57,423 nt of DNA from a virus. A model generated the notes under the pieces. It was not told the DNA's origin, did not search any database, and saw only the letters and a list, made by a program, of their open reading frames with translations. Positions 21,350 to 29,865 of this stretch are shown here, in pieces; position 1 is the first letter of the stretch, and the number at the start of each line of letters is the position of its first letter. The stretch is taken from positions 1-57,423 of IMG/VR virus record IMGVR_UViG_3300042561_000852. One strand, written 5' to 3'. Position numbers and translations under genes: made by a program.

Positions 21350-22515
21350 GACGGCTCCCTCGCCGCGCGGGCGGCCAGTATTTCGCGCGCCTTGCGCACG
21401 GGATCAAGGTCGCGCTCGACTCGACGCGGCAGGTCGCCGCGAGCTTTGACTTCGGCTTCGAGATCATCGGCACACTCGGCGCGGAGGCGGTGGGCAGCAG
21501 AGAGAACAGAGTCCGGGCAGTTCTTGTCAGCGCCAAGTGCGGAAGCGACAGCATCCCACTGAGCCTTTGCCTCGATCGTCTGTGGGTGCTTCATCCACTC
21601 CCGCTCTAACTCTGCGCGTGCGGCGTCCGACCTGCGCTGTAGCGCGGCCCGAATCTGTTCTGGCGCGTCTCGCTTGAAGTCGATGGATGGATGCGCGGTG
21701 TTGTCCTGCATTTCGCCATCGTCTCGATAGGCCCGCATTCCAGCGTGCGCACTGCAAAGCAAATCCCGCAGCGACTCGTTCTCGGCGCGGAGGAGGTCGC
21801 GGTCGGCCTCGGCTTCGGCCCGCAGCTCGTGCGCGGTCTTGCCGGCCACCCGCTGGACAGTGACCACAAAAGCTTCACCGGGTGCAGAGTGCTGAGAGGT
21901 GAAGCTGAGCTGCAGGTAATTCACAGCCGCGCTGTCGGCGTATTGCTTCGCCAGAATCTCCGCAAGCAGCTGTGCGCCACCGCCTTCAAGCGATAGAGAA
22001 AGCCCTCCGTTTTCGACAGCGATGTCGAGGATTCGAGTTCCGCCGGCTACTGCGTCGGCTATTGCGTCGGCAGCAATTTCACGCTGCCGACCGACCTCCC
22101 GCTCCAGCTCCGCGACCCTCTCACGCAGCGAGTCCCTGTCAACGGCGAGAAGCAAATATTCCTCCTGCGCTGCTGCCATTGCCTGACGAAGCTTCTCGCC
22201 CTCGCCGCACGCCTCGTCATAGTCGGCGCGAAGCTGGCGCACTGCATCGACAGCGCGAGGGGCAAGCCGCCAGTTTTCTTTGCCGTCCGGGTCGGACCCG
22301 CTCAGGCGGAAGCACTGGCCGAGCTGGTCCCGCAGCGGCCCCGCCACCTGCTCGTCGCAGGCCGCGAAACACTGAGCGCCGTAGTTCTCGACCTCTGCGC
22401 GCAGGCTTTGGTCGACTTCCTTCGCTTGCCTCCAAGTAAGCCAGCCCGAATCGCGCAGGGTAGTGCGCAGCTCCGGCTCTCCCGGCAACACCGGCCCCGC
22501 GTTGGTGTTAGTCAT
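21346..22515 (-). CDS. Coiled-coil hypothetical protein
   Basis: A 389-residue, Ala/Glu/Arg/Leu-rich protein starting at ATG 22515 with AGGAG six bases upstream. Long heptad-like stretches occur at about 95-150 and 225-260; between them is a beta-rich piece (ILDIAVENGGLSLSLEGG). No catalytic motif is seen. It is the largest unknown of the leftward operon. Early-phage proteins of this type are often host-takeover factors, but nothing here proves that. Confidence 0.65.
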   Translation of the reverse strand: MTNTNAGPVLPGEPELRTTLRDSGWLTWRQAKEVDQSLRAEVENYGAQCFAACDEQVAGPLRDQLGQCFRLSGSDPDGKENWRLAPRAVDAVRQLRADYDEACGEGEKLRQAMAAAQEEYLLLAVDRDSLRERVAELEREVGRQREIAADAIADAVAGGTRILDIAVENGGLSLSLEGGGAQLLAEILAKQYADSAAVNYLQLSFTSQHSAPGEAFVVTVQRVAGKTAHELRAEAEADRDLLRAENESLRDLLCSAHAGMRAYRDDGEMQDNTAHPSIDFKRDAPEQIRAALQRRSDAARAELEREWMKHPQTIEAKAQWDAVASALGADKNCPDSVLSAAHRLRAECADDLEAEVKARGDLPRRVERDLDPVRKAREILAARAAREPS

Positions 22516-22524
22516 GGCGTGCTC

Positions 22525-22723
22525 CTATTCTGACTCAAATCGGGTTTCGCAGACATTGCATTCGTACAAATTGGGGGATTTCCTATCGGGCTTGTGGAAT
22601 ACGTTGCATCCGCAATTGCACCGAAATGGTTTCCCCCCCTACGCGGACTGTGAAGTTTTCAACATCCCCGGAAGTGGTGCGAACTGCGTTTGCGTAACGG
22701 TCATGGACAGGCAGACAATTCAT
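22525..22723 (-). pseudogene. Zinc-ribbon gene split by a frameshift in a G7 run
   Basis: ATG 22723 overlaps the previous stop (ATGA) and codes MNCLPVHDRYANAV...RVGG, 30 residues. At a run of seven G (minus strand, 22633-22639) the frame runs on into a 46-residue product ending at 22583. If one G is skipped, the frame continues as KPFRCNCGCNVFH...LYECNVCETRFESE and ends at 22525. The composite is 65 residues with a zinc-ribbon-like CxCxC...CxxC. The stop-free join, the upstream coupling and the sensible domain suggest a sequencing error, a phase-variable tract or programmed slippage. As written the gene is broken. Confidence 0.7.
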
Positions 22724-23007
22724 TCTGGCGCGCTCCCGTAGACCTTGGCGATGGCGGTGTCCACTTTGCGCCAGAAAATGTTAGGCCCGCCGTGGGTTTC
22801 TTCGTCGATCATTTCCAACGCCTCCAAACACTCCAGCGCCCCGCATTCGGTGAGGGCGGCTTGGGCTGCAAGAATCAGATTTTCGCTCTCGTTGGCCCAC
22901 AGCTCGCTGTCTGACTCTCGCATCTGCCGTGCGACTTCTCTGCACAGTCCGCGCGCCGCCTTCATCACCATCGGGTGGGCCGGGCCGCGGTCGTTTGTCG
23001 TGGTCAT
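22720..23007 (-). CDS. Small helical hypothetical protein
   Basis: A 95-residue protein starting at ATG 23007 with AGGAG upstream; the longer frame from 23082 lacks a ribosome site. It is acidic and helical (RQMRESDSELWANESENLI), without membrane segments or metal motif. It overlaps the zinc-ribbon gene by four bases. Not recognised. Confidence 0.65.
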   Translation of the reverse strand: MTTTNDRGPAHPMVMKAARGLCREVARQMRESDSELWANESENLILAAQAALTECGALECLEALEMIDEETHGGPNIFWRKVDTAIAKVYGSAPE

Positions 23008-23372
23008 TCGTGTCTCCTGTTGATTTGCGAGGGTGGCCGGGTGCGAGTCCGGCATGGCGGTGAACAGGCAGTTGCCCCACATAACGTTGCCGCCGCGTGT
23101 CCTCTTAGCGGGTCGCCCCCGCGTGCAACACCCTCGGGCCTGAACCCTGTCGCCAAGGCGCAGGCCGGAGAGTGCCGCAAGGTGAATCGGAGTGCAGGCG
23201 GGTCCAGGGCGTCCCCCGTACAGCGCCGCGCGTGTGGTGTCGAACCCGGCATCTGCGGGGAGAGAGCAGGCCAGAGCCCACGCCCACCTGTGTGCATCCC
23301 CGTCAGTTGATCAGCCCGCTTCCACGCTGTTCCGCCCGCACTCCGATTGACCCTGCCATGTGCCGCGCCGGG
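23008..23372. other. Gene-poor strip in the left operon
   Basis: About 365 bases without a convincing gene. A leftward frame (23004-23297) exists but is Pro/Arg/Cys/His-rich, lacks a good ribosome site and looks like noncoding sequence. I see no tRNA. It could carry an internal promoter or a small RNA for the genes downstream, but I found no clear consensus. Confidence 0.4.
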
Positions 23373-23564
23373 CTAGGGCGCGGCGGCGCTCTTCCGCTTC
23401 TTCCGCTTCACCGCTGCGGCCGCATTGATGGCGAGACGCGCCAGGGCAACCCACCGCTTCGACCTCGGGTTTTCGTCGCTCATGATGCAAGCGCCCGAAT
23501 ATGCCCAGCCCTCGGCATTCATGATTGCCAAAGCTGCCGCCTCGACTTCCGCTCTCGTTGCCAT
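23373..23564 (-). CDS. Small basic-tailed hypothetical protein
   Basis: A 63-residue protein. ATG 23564 is chosen for the GGAGG five to six bases upstream. Residues 1-45 (MATRAEVEAAALAIMNAEGW) are helical; the tail VKRKKRKSAAAP is strongly basic. Not recognised; nucleic-acid binding is possible from charge. Confidence 0.6.
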   Translation of the reverse strand: MATRAEVEAAALAIMNAEGWAYSGACIMSDENPRSKRWVALARLAINAAAAVKRKKRKSAAAP

Positions 23565-24265
23565 ACCGCCCTCCATCGTGAGTAGGCGCCCCGTAGGGCG
23601 TGTGTGTCGCTGTCTTGGGTCTGGGCACTTGCGTCGCATCAGCCGTTCGGTGTCACGGACGATATGCGCAGCGCCGGTCTATTCGCGATTAACCGCCCAC
23701 CAGCAGGATTTCTATCCCTGCCCTTCTTCGTCTGCGGGACAAGCCCGCCGCCAAGTGCCCAGACCGAAAACAGCGCCCCGGTGTCGTCGGGGCGGTTGCC
23801 GTGTACGTCTCCGGCGCGGGGCTCTCACCGCCGTGGTGCCTTGGCCTGCATGCAGGGCGCAATTCCCGTCTGTGCCTTTACGTCGAACTGTTCAGCACGG
23901 GCTTCCCGACGTTGCCCGCCTTTCACGGCGGCGGGCTGCCGTCTTCGCTCACCTTCCCAACCAAACCGGAGCGCGGGAAGCTACGCAACCTTGGTTTCGT
24001 CCCTCCGGACTCTTCAGGCGTAGATGCTCCGGCCCGCCCTGCTACTTGCGAAGAATTGCAGGGGTATGCAAGTGCCGGCGCATCCCCGCCGGCTGGGGTG
24101 GTGGCCGGAGGCGAGCCCGGCTGTCTGGTGTATCCGTTACGGCCCTCTTGGAATCACAGGCACTGAGTCCTGCCGGGTATGGTCATCACCCACTATTGCC
24201 AGCACCTATCGGCGCATCGCCACTGCGCTATCACCACTGCCGCGACTCCCGCGGCGCTACGGCGG
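23565..24265 (+). other. Intergenic region with possible ash-like frame or small RNA
   Basis: No leftward gene fits in these 700 bases. The rightward frame 23604-24023 ends SAGSYATLVSSLRTLQA, a phrase I associate, from memory only, with ash/Icd-like frames near C4-type antisense RNAs of P4/P1 elements. A hairpin (CGCCCCG-GTGTCGT-CGGGGCG) lies at 23774-23794. Two other rightward frames are also open, which fits a structured RNA as well as a protein. It would be antisense to the left operon. Confidence 0.35.
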
Positions 24266-24604
24266 TCAGTCCGCCGCTTTCTCCAACTCCGTGCATTCGA
24301 ACGACATCAGCGTCTGCGGCTTCGGCAGCAGGCTTCGGCGCACGGCGACCAGCAGGCACGACGGCATCGCCTGGCCGGGTTGCAGCTGCACGATGTAGTC
24401 ACCAGTTGCGACGTCGCCGGGTGCGGGTCTGGCCCTGATCTCCAGCGTTGAGCAAGAGCCCACCAGCACCCCGCCGGACATCCCGACCAGGTACTGCGGA
24501 TTGCAGGCCTCCGCGACGATGACGCGCGTCTCGGTCAGGATCTCGATGCGATGCTCGCCAGCCGGCTCGAAGCTGGTCGCGAAGATCAGGGCCAGGGCGA
24601 TCAC
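24266..24604 (-). CDS. Small secreted or membrane-anchored hypothetical protein
   Basis: A 112-residue protein starting at GTG 24604, overlapping the DUF2303 gene's stop (GTGA). The first 12 residues (MIALALIFATSF) are hydrophobic but short for a signal peptide and lack a charged N-terminus. The rest is beta-rich with four cysteines. Not recognised. It is the last gene before the gene-free strip. Confidence 0.55.
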   Translation of the reverse strand: MIALALIFATSFEPAGEHRIEILTETRVIVAEACNPQYLVGMSGGVLVGSCSTLEIRARPAPGDVATGDYIVQLQPGQAMPSCLLVAVRRSLLPKPQTLMSFECTELEKAAD

Positions 24605-25437
24605 GGCCGGAAGTTCCCGCGGTAGATCTTGGCGCTGGCGCAGCCCGCGATAGTCAGACCGTCGCGCACGAGCGACACAAACTCCGTCGCGATTCGCTCC
24701 TGTGCGTCAGCCATCGCGACCACTCGCAGCACCAGCTTCGGCGGGTCGGTCATGGTGACGCTGAGGCGCAGGCGGAAAGCGACGGGCTCGAAACAGTCGA
24801 AGGGCTGGGCGGTGAAGATGAAGCCGCTCGGCAGCTGCAGTGCTTCCTGCTTCGCTCGGGCCTCGATCTGCTCTATTGCCGTGCGACTAGCCCCGAAATC
24901 GCTGTCTTCGTGCGTCTTCGTGCTGCCGGCCTTGATTTCGATGCTGCGCACCGCCTGGATGGCAACGCCCAAGTTCGGCCGGACCTCGTCGCCATAGAAC
25001 GGCTGTGCGCAGTCGCTCCAGTCTTCCAGCCACTCAGCCAGCTGGCGCTGATTGAACTGCTTTCCGTCCAGTGCGAGCAGCGCGCGGTAGGCGCTGGTCG
25101 GCTGCAGGGTCAGGTGCGCACGGTCGTCGCCGTGGCCCGGATTGTGCTCGTCGCCGAGATTGAAGAAGGCCTCGGCCTTGCCGTTCTGGGCGTCGATGAA
25201 CACGACAGGCGTGTGCAGGCGGCTCGCGGAGTAGCTGGTCAGGTCGGCGATGCTGCTGGTGGAGTAATTGCCGCGGTAGCGAGCGCGGCCCTCCTGCAGG
25301 TGCTCGATGTTCTCGATCGTCACGCCATCGCTGCCGGCGATCAGAAGCGCAGGGGTGTGGGTGTCCAGCGTCGTCGGCTGCACGGTGCGCTGGATCAGCG
25401 TCTGCAGCGACTGGATGGCCTCGTGTGTGAGTTCCAT
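24601..25437 (-). CDS. DUF2303 (YfdQ-like) phage protein
   Basis: A 278-residue protein matching the DUF2303/YfdQ family in length and motifs: LTSYSASRLHTPVVFID near residue 70, LTLQPTSAYRALLALDGKQF near 110 and LAEWLEDW near 134. The family is common in early operons of temperate phages next to recombination genes; its biochemical role is unknown. The family name is from recall and not searched. Confidence 0.8.
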   Translation of the reverse strand: MELTHEAIQSLQTLIQRTVQPTTLDTHTPALLIAGSDGVTIENIEHLQEGRARYRGNYSTSSIADLTSYSASRLHTPVVFIDAQNGKAEAFFNLGDEHNPGHGDDRAHLTLQPTSAYRALLALDGKQFNQRQLAEWLEDWSDCAQPFYGDEVRPNLGVAIQAVRSIEIKAGSTKTHEDSDFGASRTAIEQIEARAKQEALQLPSGFIFTAQPFDCFEPVAFRLRLSVTMTDPPKLVLRVVAMADAQERIATEFVSLVRDGLTIAGCASAKIYRGNFRP

Positions 25438-25475
25438 GGATCAGGTGTCCTGTGTGGGGTGTGGTGTTGCCGCGA

Positions 25476-25862
25476 TCAGTTCGCGGTGCGAGGGGCAGGG
25501 CCCAGGTGGGAAGTCGCCGAGCCAGTGGCCGCGCCGGCGCCGAGCTCCATGCGGGTCTGGGTGTTCGGGAACAGGGACAGCGCGCCGCCTTTCGCGACAT
25601 GCAGCGGCGTCTCGCTTTCGGATTCCTCGACGATGCGGCCGCGCGGCTTCGGCGTAACGCTCTTGAGGCTGTGGGTCACGGTGACCTGGTTGCTCTCGCC
25701 GATCTGCTTGACCGACAGCTTGATCGTGAGCTCGCCCTTCTTGCCGTGGGTCACGACGTTTGCGGCGATGTCGGTCAGGGCGTGGTTGATCTGTTCCTCG
25801 AACACGCCTGCATTGAGCTCGCCGAGCAGTTCGGCGAAGTTGGTTTTGCTACGGTCGGACAT
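25476..25862 (-). CDS. Conserved phage protein beside DUF2303
   Basis: A 128-residue protein. Residues 1-75 form alternating helix and strand (GELTIKLSVKQIGESNQVTVTH) and the tail is Pro/Ala/Gly rich and probably disordered. Proteins of this shape accompany DUF2303 genes in other phages. No catalytic residues are evident. Confidence 0.65.
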   Translation of the reverse strand: MSDRSKTNFAELLGELNAGVFEEQINHALTDIAANVVTHGKKGELTIKLSVKQIGESNQVTVTHSLKSVTPKPRGRIVEESESETPLHVAKGGALSLFPNTQTRMELGAGAATGSATSHLGPAPRTAN

Positions 25863-25978
25863 GGCTCGGCTCCTGGTGATTGGGGTTGCACGGTGACCGC
25901 ACCGGCCGTGCCTCGGGTTGCGTGGTCGCGCTCGTGGGGGAGGTCGCGCGACCGACTGGCGGTCTCAGTTGTGGTTCT

Positions 25979-26446
25979 TCAAAAGGGAATTTCGTCCTCG
26001 AAGTTGTCCCCGCTCATGGGTATTCCGCCGGGCGGGAGTTCTTCGCGCGCTGGCGCCGACTGCTGCCGCGTGCCGCTGCGCTGCTGGCCGCCTTCGCTGC
26101 GCTGTCCATCGCCACCGGCGCCGCCGAGCATCTGCATTTCGCGGACGTAGATCTTCGTGGCGTACCGCTTGATCCCGTCTTTCTCGTATTCCTCGGTGCG
26201 CAGCTGCCCCTCGATGTAGACCTGCTTGCCTTTGCGCAGGTACTCGGCGGCGATCTCTGCAAGGCGCCCGAAGAAAACGACGCTATGCCAGTCGGTGCGG
26301 CTCTGGCGCTCGCCCGTCTGCTTGTCCTTCCATTCCTCGTTGGTGGCGAGGCGGGCGTTCGTGATGGCCGTGCCGGATGCGGTGTAGCGGGTTTCTGGAT
26401 CGGCGCCGAGGGTGCCGACGATGATTACTTTGTTCACGCCGCGCAT
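25979..26446 (-). CDS. ssb: Single-stranded DNA-binding protein
   Basis: A 155-residue bacterial-type SSB. The OB-fold covers residues 1-108 ([42 protein letters not shown]). A Gly/Gln/Ser linker follows, and the acidic tip DNFEDEIPF recruits host repair and replication proteins. It coats single strands during replication and RecT-mediated annealing, and fits beside the RecT/nuclease pair upstream. It overlaps the preceding gene by 13 bp. Confidence 0.95.
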   Translation of the reverse strand: MRGVNKVIIVGTLGADPETRYTASGTAITNARLATNEEWKDKQTGERQSRTDWHSVVFFGRLAEIAAEYLRKGKQVYIEGQLRTEEYEKDGIKRYATKIYVREMQMLGGAGGDGQRSEGGQQRSGTRQQSAPAREELPPGGIPMSGDNFEDEIPF

Positions 26447-26640
26447 TGTTGTTCCTCAAACTTCTGCAGCAGGCCATGCAGCCCGCGTCGGATGTGGTAG
26501 TCGCGCAGCCGCTCGGCGTTGCTCTGCGGGCGTCGCGGCCTTGTCTTCCCGGTCACGCACTCGACCGGCAGGGACTGCAGCGCCATGCGTGCGGACTGGC
26601 GCATCAGCTCCTGGGCGTCAGCCTTCGGCAGGGGCGGCAT
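26434..26640 (-). CDS. Small basic hypothetical protein
   Basis: A 68-residue, Arg/Gln-rich protein from ATG 26640, inside the end of the upstream gene. It contains [24 protein letters not shown], a helical basic stretch that could bind DNA. The start has only a weak ribosome site (GGGG), so translation is probably coupled. Not recognised. Confidence 0.5.
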   Translation of the reverse strand: MPPLPKADAQELMRQSARMALQSLPVECVTGKTRPRRPQSNAERLRDYHIRRGLHGLLQKFEEQQCAA

Positions 26641-26944
26641 GGTCGACCCCGTACAGCTGGTAGGCAGTTGGCCCGTTGGGCGCATCGCCAGTTCCAACAT
26701 CAACGCCCAGAGCGCGCGGAAGCGGGTAGCGCGCCGGGTCAGTGGTGGCGTCAATGACGCGGCTGGACGTGATGCCCAGCTCCATGACCTCGACCGGCGT
26801 CAGCGGCTCGGAGACGATCAGGCTGGCCACGGCGTTGACTGCGCCGGCCTTGGTCAGAGCCTTGACGAAGTGCTCGGCGCCGGCCGGGCCGGTGACTCGG
26901 TACAGCTTCGGCTCTGTGGTTCGGGTGCGGGTTGCGGTTTCCAT
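26618..26944 (-). CDS. Hypothetical protein in the recombination operon
   Basis: A 108-residue protein starting at ATG 26944 behind GAGAGGAA. Residues 10-50 look folded (LYRVTGPAGAEHFVKALTKAGAVNAVASL), and the remainder is loop-rich. No motif is recognised. It lies between the coiled-coil gene and SSB. Confidence 0.6.
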   Translation of the reverse strand: METATRTRTTEPKLYRVTGPAGAEHFVKALTKAGAVNAVASLIVSEPLTPVEVMELGITSSRVIDATTDPARYPLPRALGVDVGTGDAPNGPTAYQLYGVDHAAPAEG

Positions 26945-26961
26945 GGGTTCCTCTCGGGTGA

Positions 26962-27762
26962 TCAGCGGCTGCGGACGGTGGTGGACTGCTCGGAGAAGAC
27001 GCGGACGCCGGGAATGCTGGTCTTGCCCTTCATTCCTTGGACGGTGCCGCGGATGGCCTTTTCGTCGGCCTGCAGGTAGCCGATCAGCTCGGGGCGCTCG
27101 GCAGCGGCCTTGACCAGCGCGGCCAGGTCGGTGATCTCGAACTTCCAGATTTCGCGACTGCTCACGCCGGCGACCTTCGGCGCTTCGACTGCGACCGGCA
27201 TCGGCGGCGGTGCGATCTCGGCAATCTCGGCGACCTCGCGCGCCTCCTCGGCCTGCTGCTGGGCGCGCTGAAGGGCTTCCGCATCGGCGCCTTCCTTCGC
27301 CAGCCGGTCGGCCTCCTGCTGCGCCTCGCGCGCCTTGCGGGCGGCTTCCTCGCGCTCGGCGCGGGCCTGTGCTTCCGCCTTTGCGCGGGCTGCTGCAGCC
27401 TCCTGCGCCTTCTTCGTCTGGTAGCCGCTGACGGCTTTGCGCAGAAGCCCCTCAGCCTCGCCCAGCATGTCGCCGGCCGGACGGAACAGGTCCATGATTT
27501 CGGCCTTCGCCTCGTCGAGCGGCTTCGTGTACTGCATGCGCAGCGCGGTCAGCTGCTTGCCGGCGCCGGCGATCTTGGTCAGCTCGTCGGCGGCGTAGGC
27601 CAGCGTGCTGTCGTCATCGACGGTGATCGCCAGGGCCAGCTCGCGCGCATCCTCGGCGACCGGAAGGGCCAGCGTGCTCACTGCTTCTCGGGCAGCGTTG
27701 ATTGCGGCGCCGCCAGCGGCGAGACAAACAGGGTTGTGGGTGGTTTCGGCGATGGCGTTCAT
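26962..27762 (-). CDS. Coiled-coil protein of the recombination operon
   Basis: A 266-residue protein starting at ATG 27762 with AAAGGA upstream. Residues 40-100 are helical; 105-180 form a very Ala/Glu/Arg-rich coiled coil (QARAEREEAARKAREAQQEADR); the last 60 residues form a globular domain (WKFEITDLAALVKAAAERPELI). Phages often place such a gene beside RecT or a nuclease; its function is unknown. Confidence 0.65.
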   Translation of the reverse strand: MNAIAETTHNPVCLAAGGAAINAAREAVSTLALPVAEDARELALAITVDDDSTLAYAADELTKIAGAGKQLTALRMQYTKPLDEAKAEIMDLFRPAGDMLGEAEGLLRKAVSGYQTKKAQEAAAARAKAEAQARAEREEAARKAREAQQEADRLAKEGADAEALQRAQQQAEEAREVAEIAEIAPPPMPVAVEAPKVAGVSSREIWKFEITDLAALVKAAAERPELIGYLQADEKAIRGTVQGMKGKTSIPGVRVFSEQSTTVRSR

Positions 27763-27980
27763 CGGCTGCGTCCTTTGTTCCAGTGCGTGTTTAATTTGGT
27801 GTATGCCGGGCATTTGCTTTCGGCTTTCATCACGTATGGGCGAATGTCCCTCGCCTTTACCTCAAAGAACTGCGCCCGATCCACGAAACCCATGCGCAGG
27901 TCGCTATCGCTTTCCTCGAACATTTGCCGCAGCTCCTCAAATCCGATCCAGCAGATCGGGATGGTTATTTCCCTTCTCAT
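27759..27980 (-). CDS. Small hypothetical protein
   Basis: A 73-residue protein whose ATG overlaps the nuclease stop (ATGA). It has mixed charge, starts MRREITIPICWIGFEELR, and shows no membrane segment. It is tightly coupled to the nuclease upstream and the coiled-coil gene downstream. Not recognised. Confidence 0.6.
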   Translation of the reverse strand: MRREITIPICWIGFEELRQMFEESDSDLRMGFVDRAQFFEVKARDIRPYVMKAESKCPAYTKLNTHWNKGRSR

Positions 27981-28570
27981 GCTGCCTTGGCTTGCCAGTT
28001 GTGCAGGGTCAGCGCGGCGAGAAAAACGCGCTGGTCCGCGGGATCGGTAAGGGGGATCAGGCGGAACTTGTCGTCGACCAGCTGCAGGGCGTAGCGGTCG
28101 ATGCGGACGCCGGGCGGCAGTGCCATTTCTTCGCGCAGAGCGATTTCATAGCCGGCGGTCTGTGGGCCGGTGGTGCGCTGCACCTGGGCGACGCGCTTGG
28201 CGTCAACCAGTGCGCGCTGTCCGTGGATCAGCAGGTACAGGTCGAGCGTTCCAGCGAAGCCGTAGCGGCGACTGGCGACGCGCATTTCCGATCTCAGGAT
28301 CTCGGCGCGACTCTCGACCAGAAACCGGCGCCACGCCGGCAGGTACTGCTCGATGCTCGGGTGCAGGCTCAACTCGTCGAGCACGCCCTGAACGTCCAGC
28401 TCGATCATCTTGTGCACGGCCGTTCCGATCTCGGCCGCGCGCTCCATGACCTCCTGAGAAACGCCGCGGTAGGCGTTCGCGGACAGTGGCGCCAGCACCT
28501 GGGTGACGCTGGGCAGCACGCGGCCGGTTTCGTCTCGGTAGGTGTGCGTGTCCTGGTCGAAGGCGATCAC
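27977..28570 (-). CDS. PD-(D/E)XK exonuclease (RecB-like)
   Basis: A 197-residue protein starting at GTG 28570, overlapping the RecT stop (GTGA). An early HKMIELD helix, GTLDLYL (about 119), VDAKRV (about 134) and a downstream QTAGYEIAL form the His, D, DxK and Q-x-x-Y pattern of PD-(D/E)XK phage exonucleases. Paired with RecT it would resect DNA ends for single-strand annealing, like RecE or lambda Exo. A longer in-frame extension upstream overlaps RecT and is Arg-rich, so I excluded it. Confidence 0.8.
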   Translation of the reverse strand: MIAFDQDTHTYRDETGRVLPSVTQVLAPLSANAYRGVSQEVMERAAEIGTAVHKMIELDVQGVLDELSLHPSIEQYLPAWRRFLVESRAEILRSEMRVASRRYGFAGTLDLYLLIHGQRALVDAKRVAQVQRTTGPQTAGYEIALREEMALPPGVRIDRYALQLVDDKFRLIPLTDPADQRVFLAALTLHNWQAKAA

Positions 28571-29391
28571 GACTCGGCCTTTTCTGCGAGCTCGCGCAGC
28601 GACTTCAGGGTTGCGGTGATGTTGGCCGGCGTGATGCTCGGGAACTTGGCCAGCAGTTCGGCCTCGTTGAGCCCGGCGCGCTGTGCGGACGCCAGCACCA
28701 CCTTGCGCTGGCCCTCGGCCAGTTCTGACAGGCCGGCGCCGTCCTGCTGCTCGTTGTTTCCGGCTTCGCCGCCGAGAGGGTCGGAAGCCGGCGCCTGCTC
28801 GTGCTCGTGCTGGATCGCAGCAGCTGGCTTCGCCTTCGGCATCAGGTCGGTGGCTGGCTTGACCTCGGCGGCCGTTCCGTTGATCACGGTCGGGTCGTCC
28901 ATTTCGTCGGGCGTATAGACGCCAAGCAGAGCCTCGGGAGCGTGGCGGCGTGCCCACTGGCGCGCGCCGCGGTAGGCCAGCATGTCGTCCGGCGACTTCT
29001 TCCAATTGCCGTTGTCGGTCTGCCACGCGCCGACCGTGCCCTCGATCGTGCGGTCTTCGTGCTCGCCGCGAAGACGGCCAATGACGCGCACTTTGCGGTT
29101 CTGGCCCTCGCCCGAATACTCGTAGCGCAGCCGGCCCTCAAGCACGCCCATGCTGTAGAGCACGGCGGCGACCAGCTTGCCCTCGTAACAGAGCTTGCCG
29201 CGCACCACGGACGTGCACTGAGCCACGCTCAGTGCGTCCATGCCCCAGCGCTGGGCCTGCATCACGACGAGCAGGCAGTCGCCTGCAGAGCCGCGCAGAT
29301 GATCGGGCACCAGCTTCGCGGTGCTCAGGACTCGGGACAGGCTTTCAGCTTCGCCGACGTTGGTCGGCACGAGTGCGGTCATTGCATTCAT
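28567..29391 (-). CDS. recT: RecT-family single-strand annealing protein
   Basis: A 274-residue protein. Residues 15-170 carry the RecT signature: a DCLLVVMQAQRWGMDALSVAQCTSVVRGKLCYEGK block and a late AYRGARQWARRHAPEALLGVYTPDE block. The C-terminal 100 residues are a linker plus a small helical domain. It anneals complementary single strands in phage recombination and works with the adjacent nuclease and SSB. Confidence 0.92.
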   Translation of the reverse strand: MNAMTALVPTNVGEAESLSRVLSTAKLVPDHLRGSAGDCLLVVMQAQRWGMDALSVAQCTSVVRGKLCYEGKLVAAVLYSMGVLEGRLRYEYSGEGQNRKVRVIGRLRGEHEDRTIEGTVGAWQTDNGNWKKSPDDMLAYRGARQWARRHAPEALLGVYTPDEMDDPTVINGTAAEVKPATDLMPKAKPAAAIQHEHEQAPASDPLGGEAGNNEQQDGAGLSELAEGQRKVVLASAQRAGLNEAELLAKFPSITPANITATLKSLRELAEKAES

Positions 29392-29498
29392 CAGATTGCT
29401 CCAGCCCGCCAGAACAGCCCGGCGAGCAACAGAAGGGAAAGGGGCAGGGACACGCGCAGGTCGAGCAGGAAGCGCTCGGCGCGGTCGGAGAAGGCCAT
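29391..29498 (-). CDS. 35-residue single-span membrane peptide
   Basis: From ATG 29498 the frame codes MAFSDRAERFLLDLRVSLPL, then SLLLLAGLFW, ending one base inside the recT start (TGATG-type overlap). One transmembrane helix is plausible. The ribosome site is weak and an in-frame GTG lies at 29501. Small membrane peptides in this position are common, but the function is unknown. Confidence 0.5.
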   Translation of the reverse strand: MAFSDRAERFLLDLRVSLPLSLLLLAGLFWRAGAI

Positions 29499-29508
29499 CA
29501 CGGCGCGG

Positions 29509-29865
29509 TCAATCCTCGTAATCACGGGGACCGTCCTTCGCCATGCGGCGCGAGGCCTCGGCGTCGATGGCGTTGCGCAGGCTGCGGGCTACTCCCTGGA
29601 CTGCAATAAGCGTCCGCACCAGCGGCGTGCCCTGCGGCAGTTTCTCGATCAGGCGTCCCAGCTCGTCGACGCAATCGGAAGCGCTGGCGAACACCATCGT
29701 CTGAACGTCGCTGTCCACCAGCCGGCACAGCGTCGCGTCGATGAATGCGTCGTCATCCTCTACTTCGGTCTGCGCGGCGAGCCAGCCATCGACGTCCGCC
29801 TCGTTCGGGTTGTCCGACATCAGGTGCGCGTCGAGCGATGCCATGGTCAGGCCGAGCATGCTCAT
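29509..29865 (-). CDS. Hypothetical acidic protein of the left operon
   Basis: A 118-residue acidic protein starting at ATG 29865, overlapping the upstream stop (ATGA); the longer frame to 29982 is Arg-rich noise. It is helical throughout (DAFIDATLCRLVDSDVQTMV; CVDELGRLIEKLPQG). No motif is recognised. Confidence 0.6.
   Translation of the reverse strand: MSMLGLTMASLDAHLMSDNPNEADVDGWLAAQTEVEDDDAFIDATLCRLVDSDVQTMVFASASDCVDELGRLIEKLPQGTPLVRTLIAVQGVARSLRNAIDAEASRRMAKDGPRDYED

Noticed and set aside
22639-22641. Amber codon (minus strand) apparently interrupting the zinc-ribbon gene from ATG 22704
   Set aside because: That reading is the wrong upstream frame. The frame from ATG 22723, overlapping the previous stop, joins the ribbon by a one-base slip and gives a better protein; TAG is an ordinary stop elsewhere in this genome.
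23200-23270. GGTTCGAxxCC-like T-arm on the minus strand
   Set aside because: No acceptor, D-arm or anticodon stem can be drawn around it, so it is not a tRNA gene.
23004-23297. Leftward 97-codon frame ending in a four-base overlap with the next gene
   Set aside because: Composition (Pro/Arg/Cys/His/Thr) and the lack of a good ribosome site look noncoding; ATG 23007 has the clear AGGAG and begins a normal protein.
28571-29026. N-terminal extension of the nuclease frame
   Set aside because: It is an Arg/Gly-rich shadow of recT; the GTG overlapping the recT stop is the sensible start.
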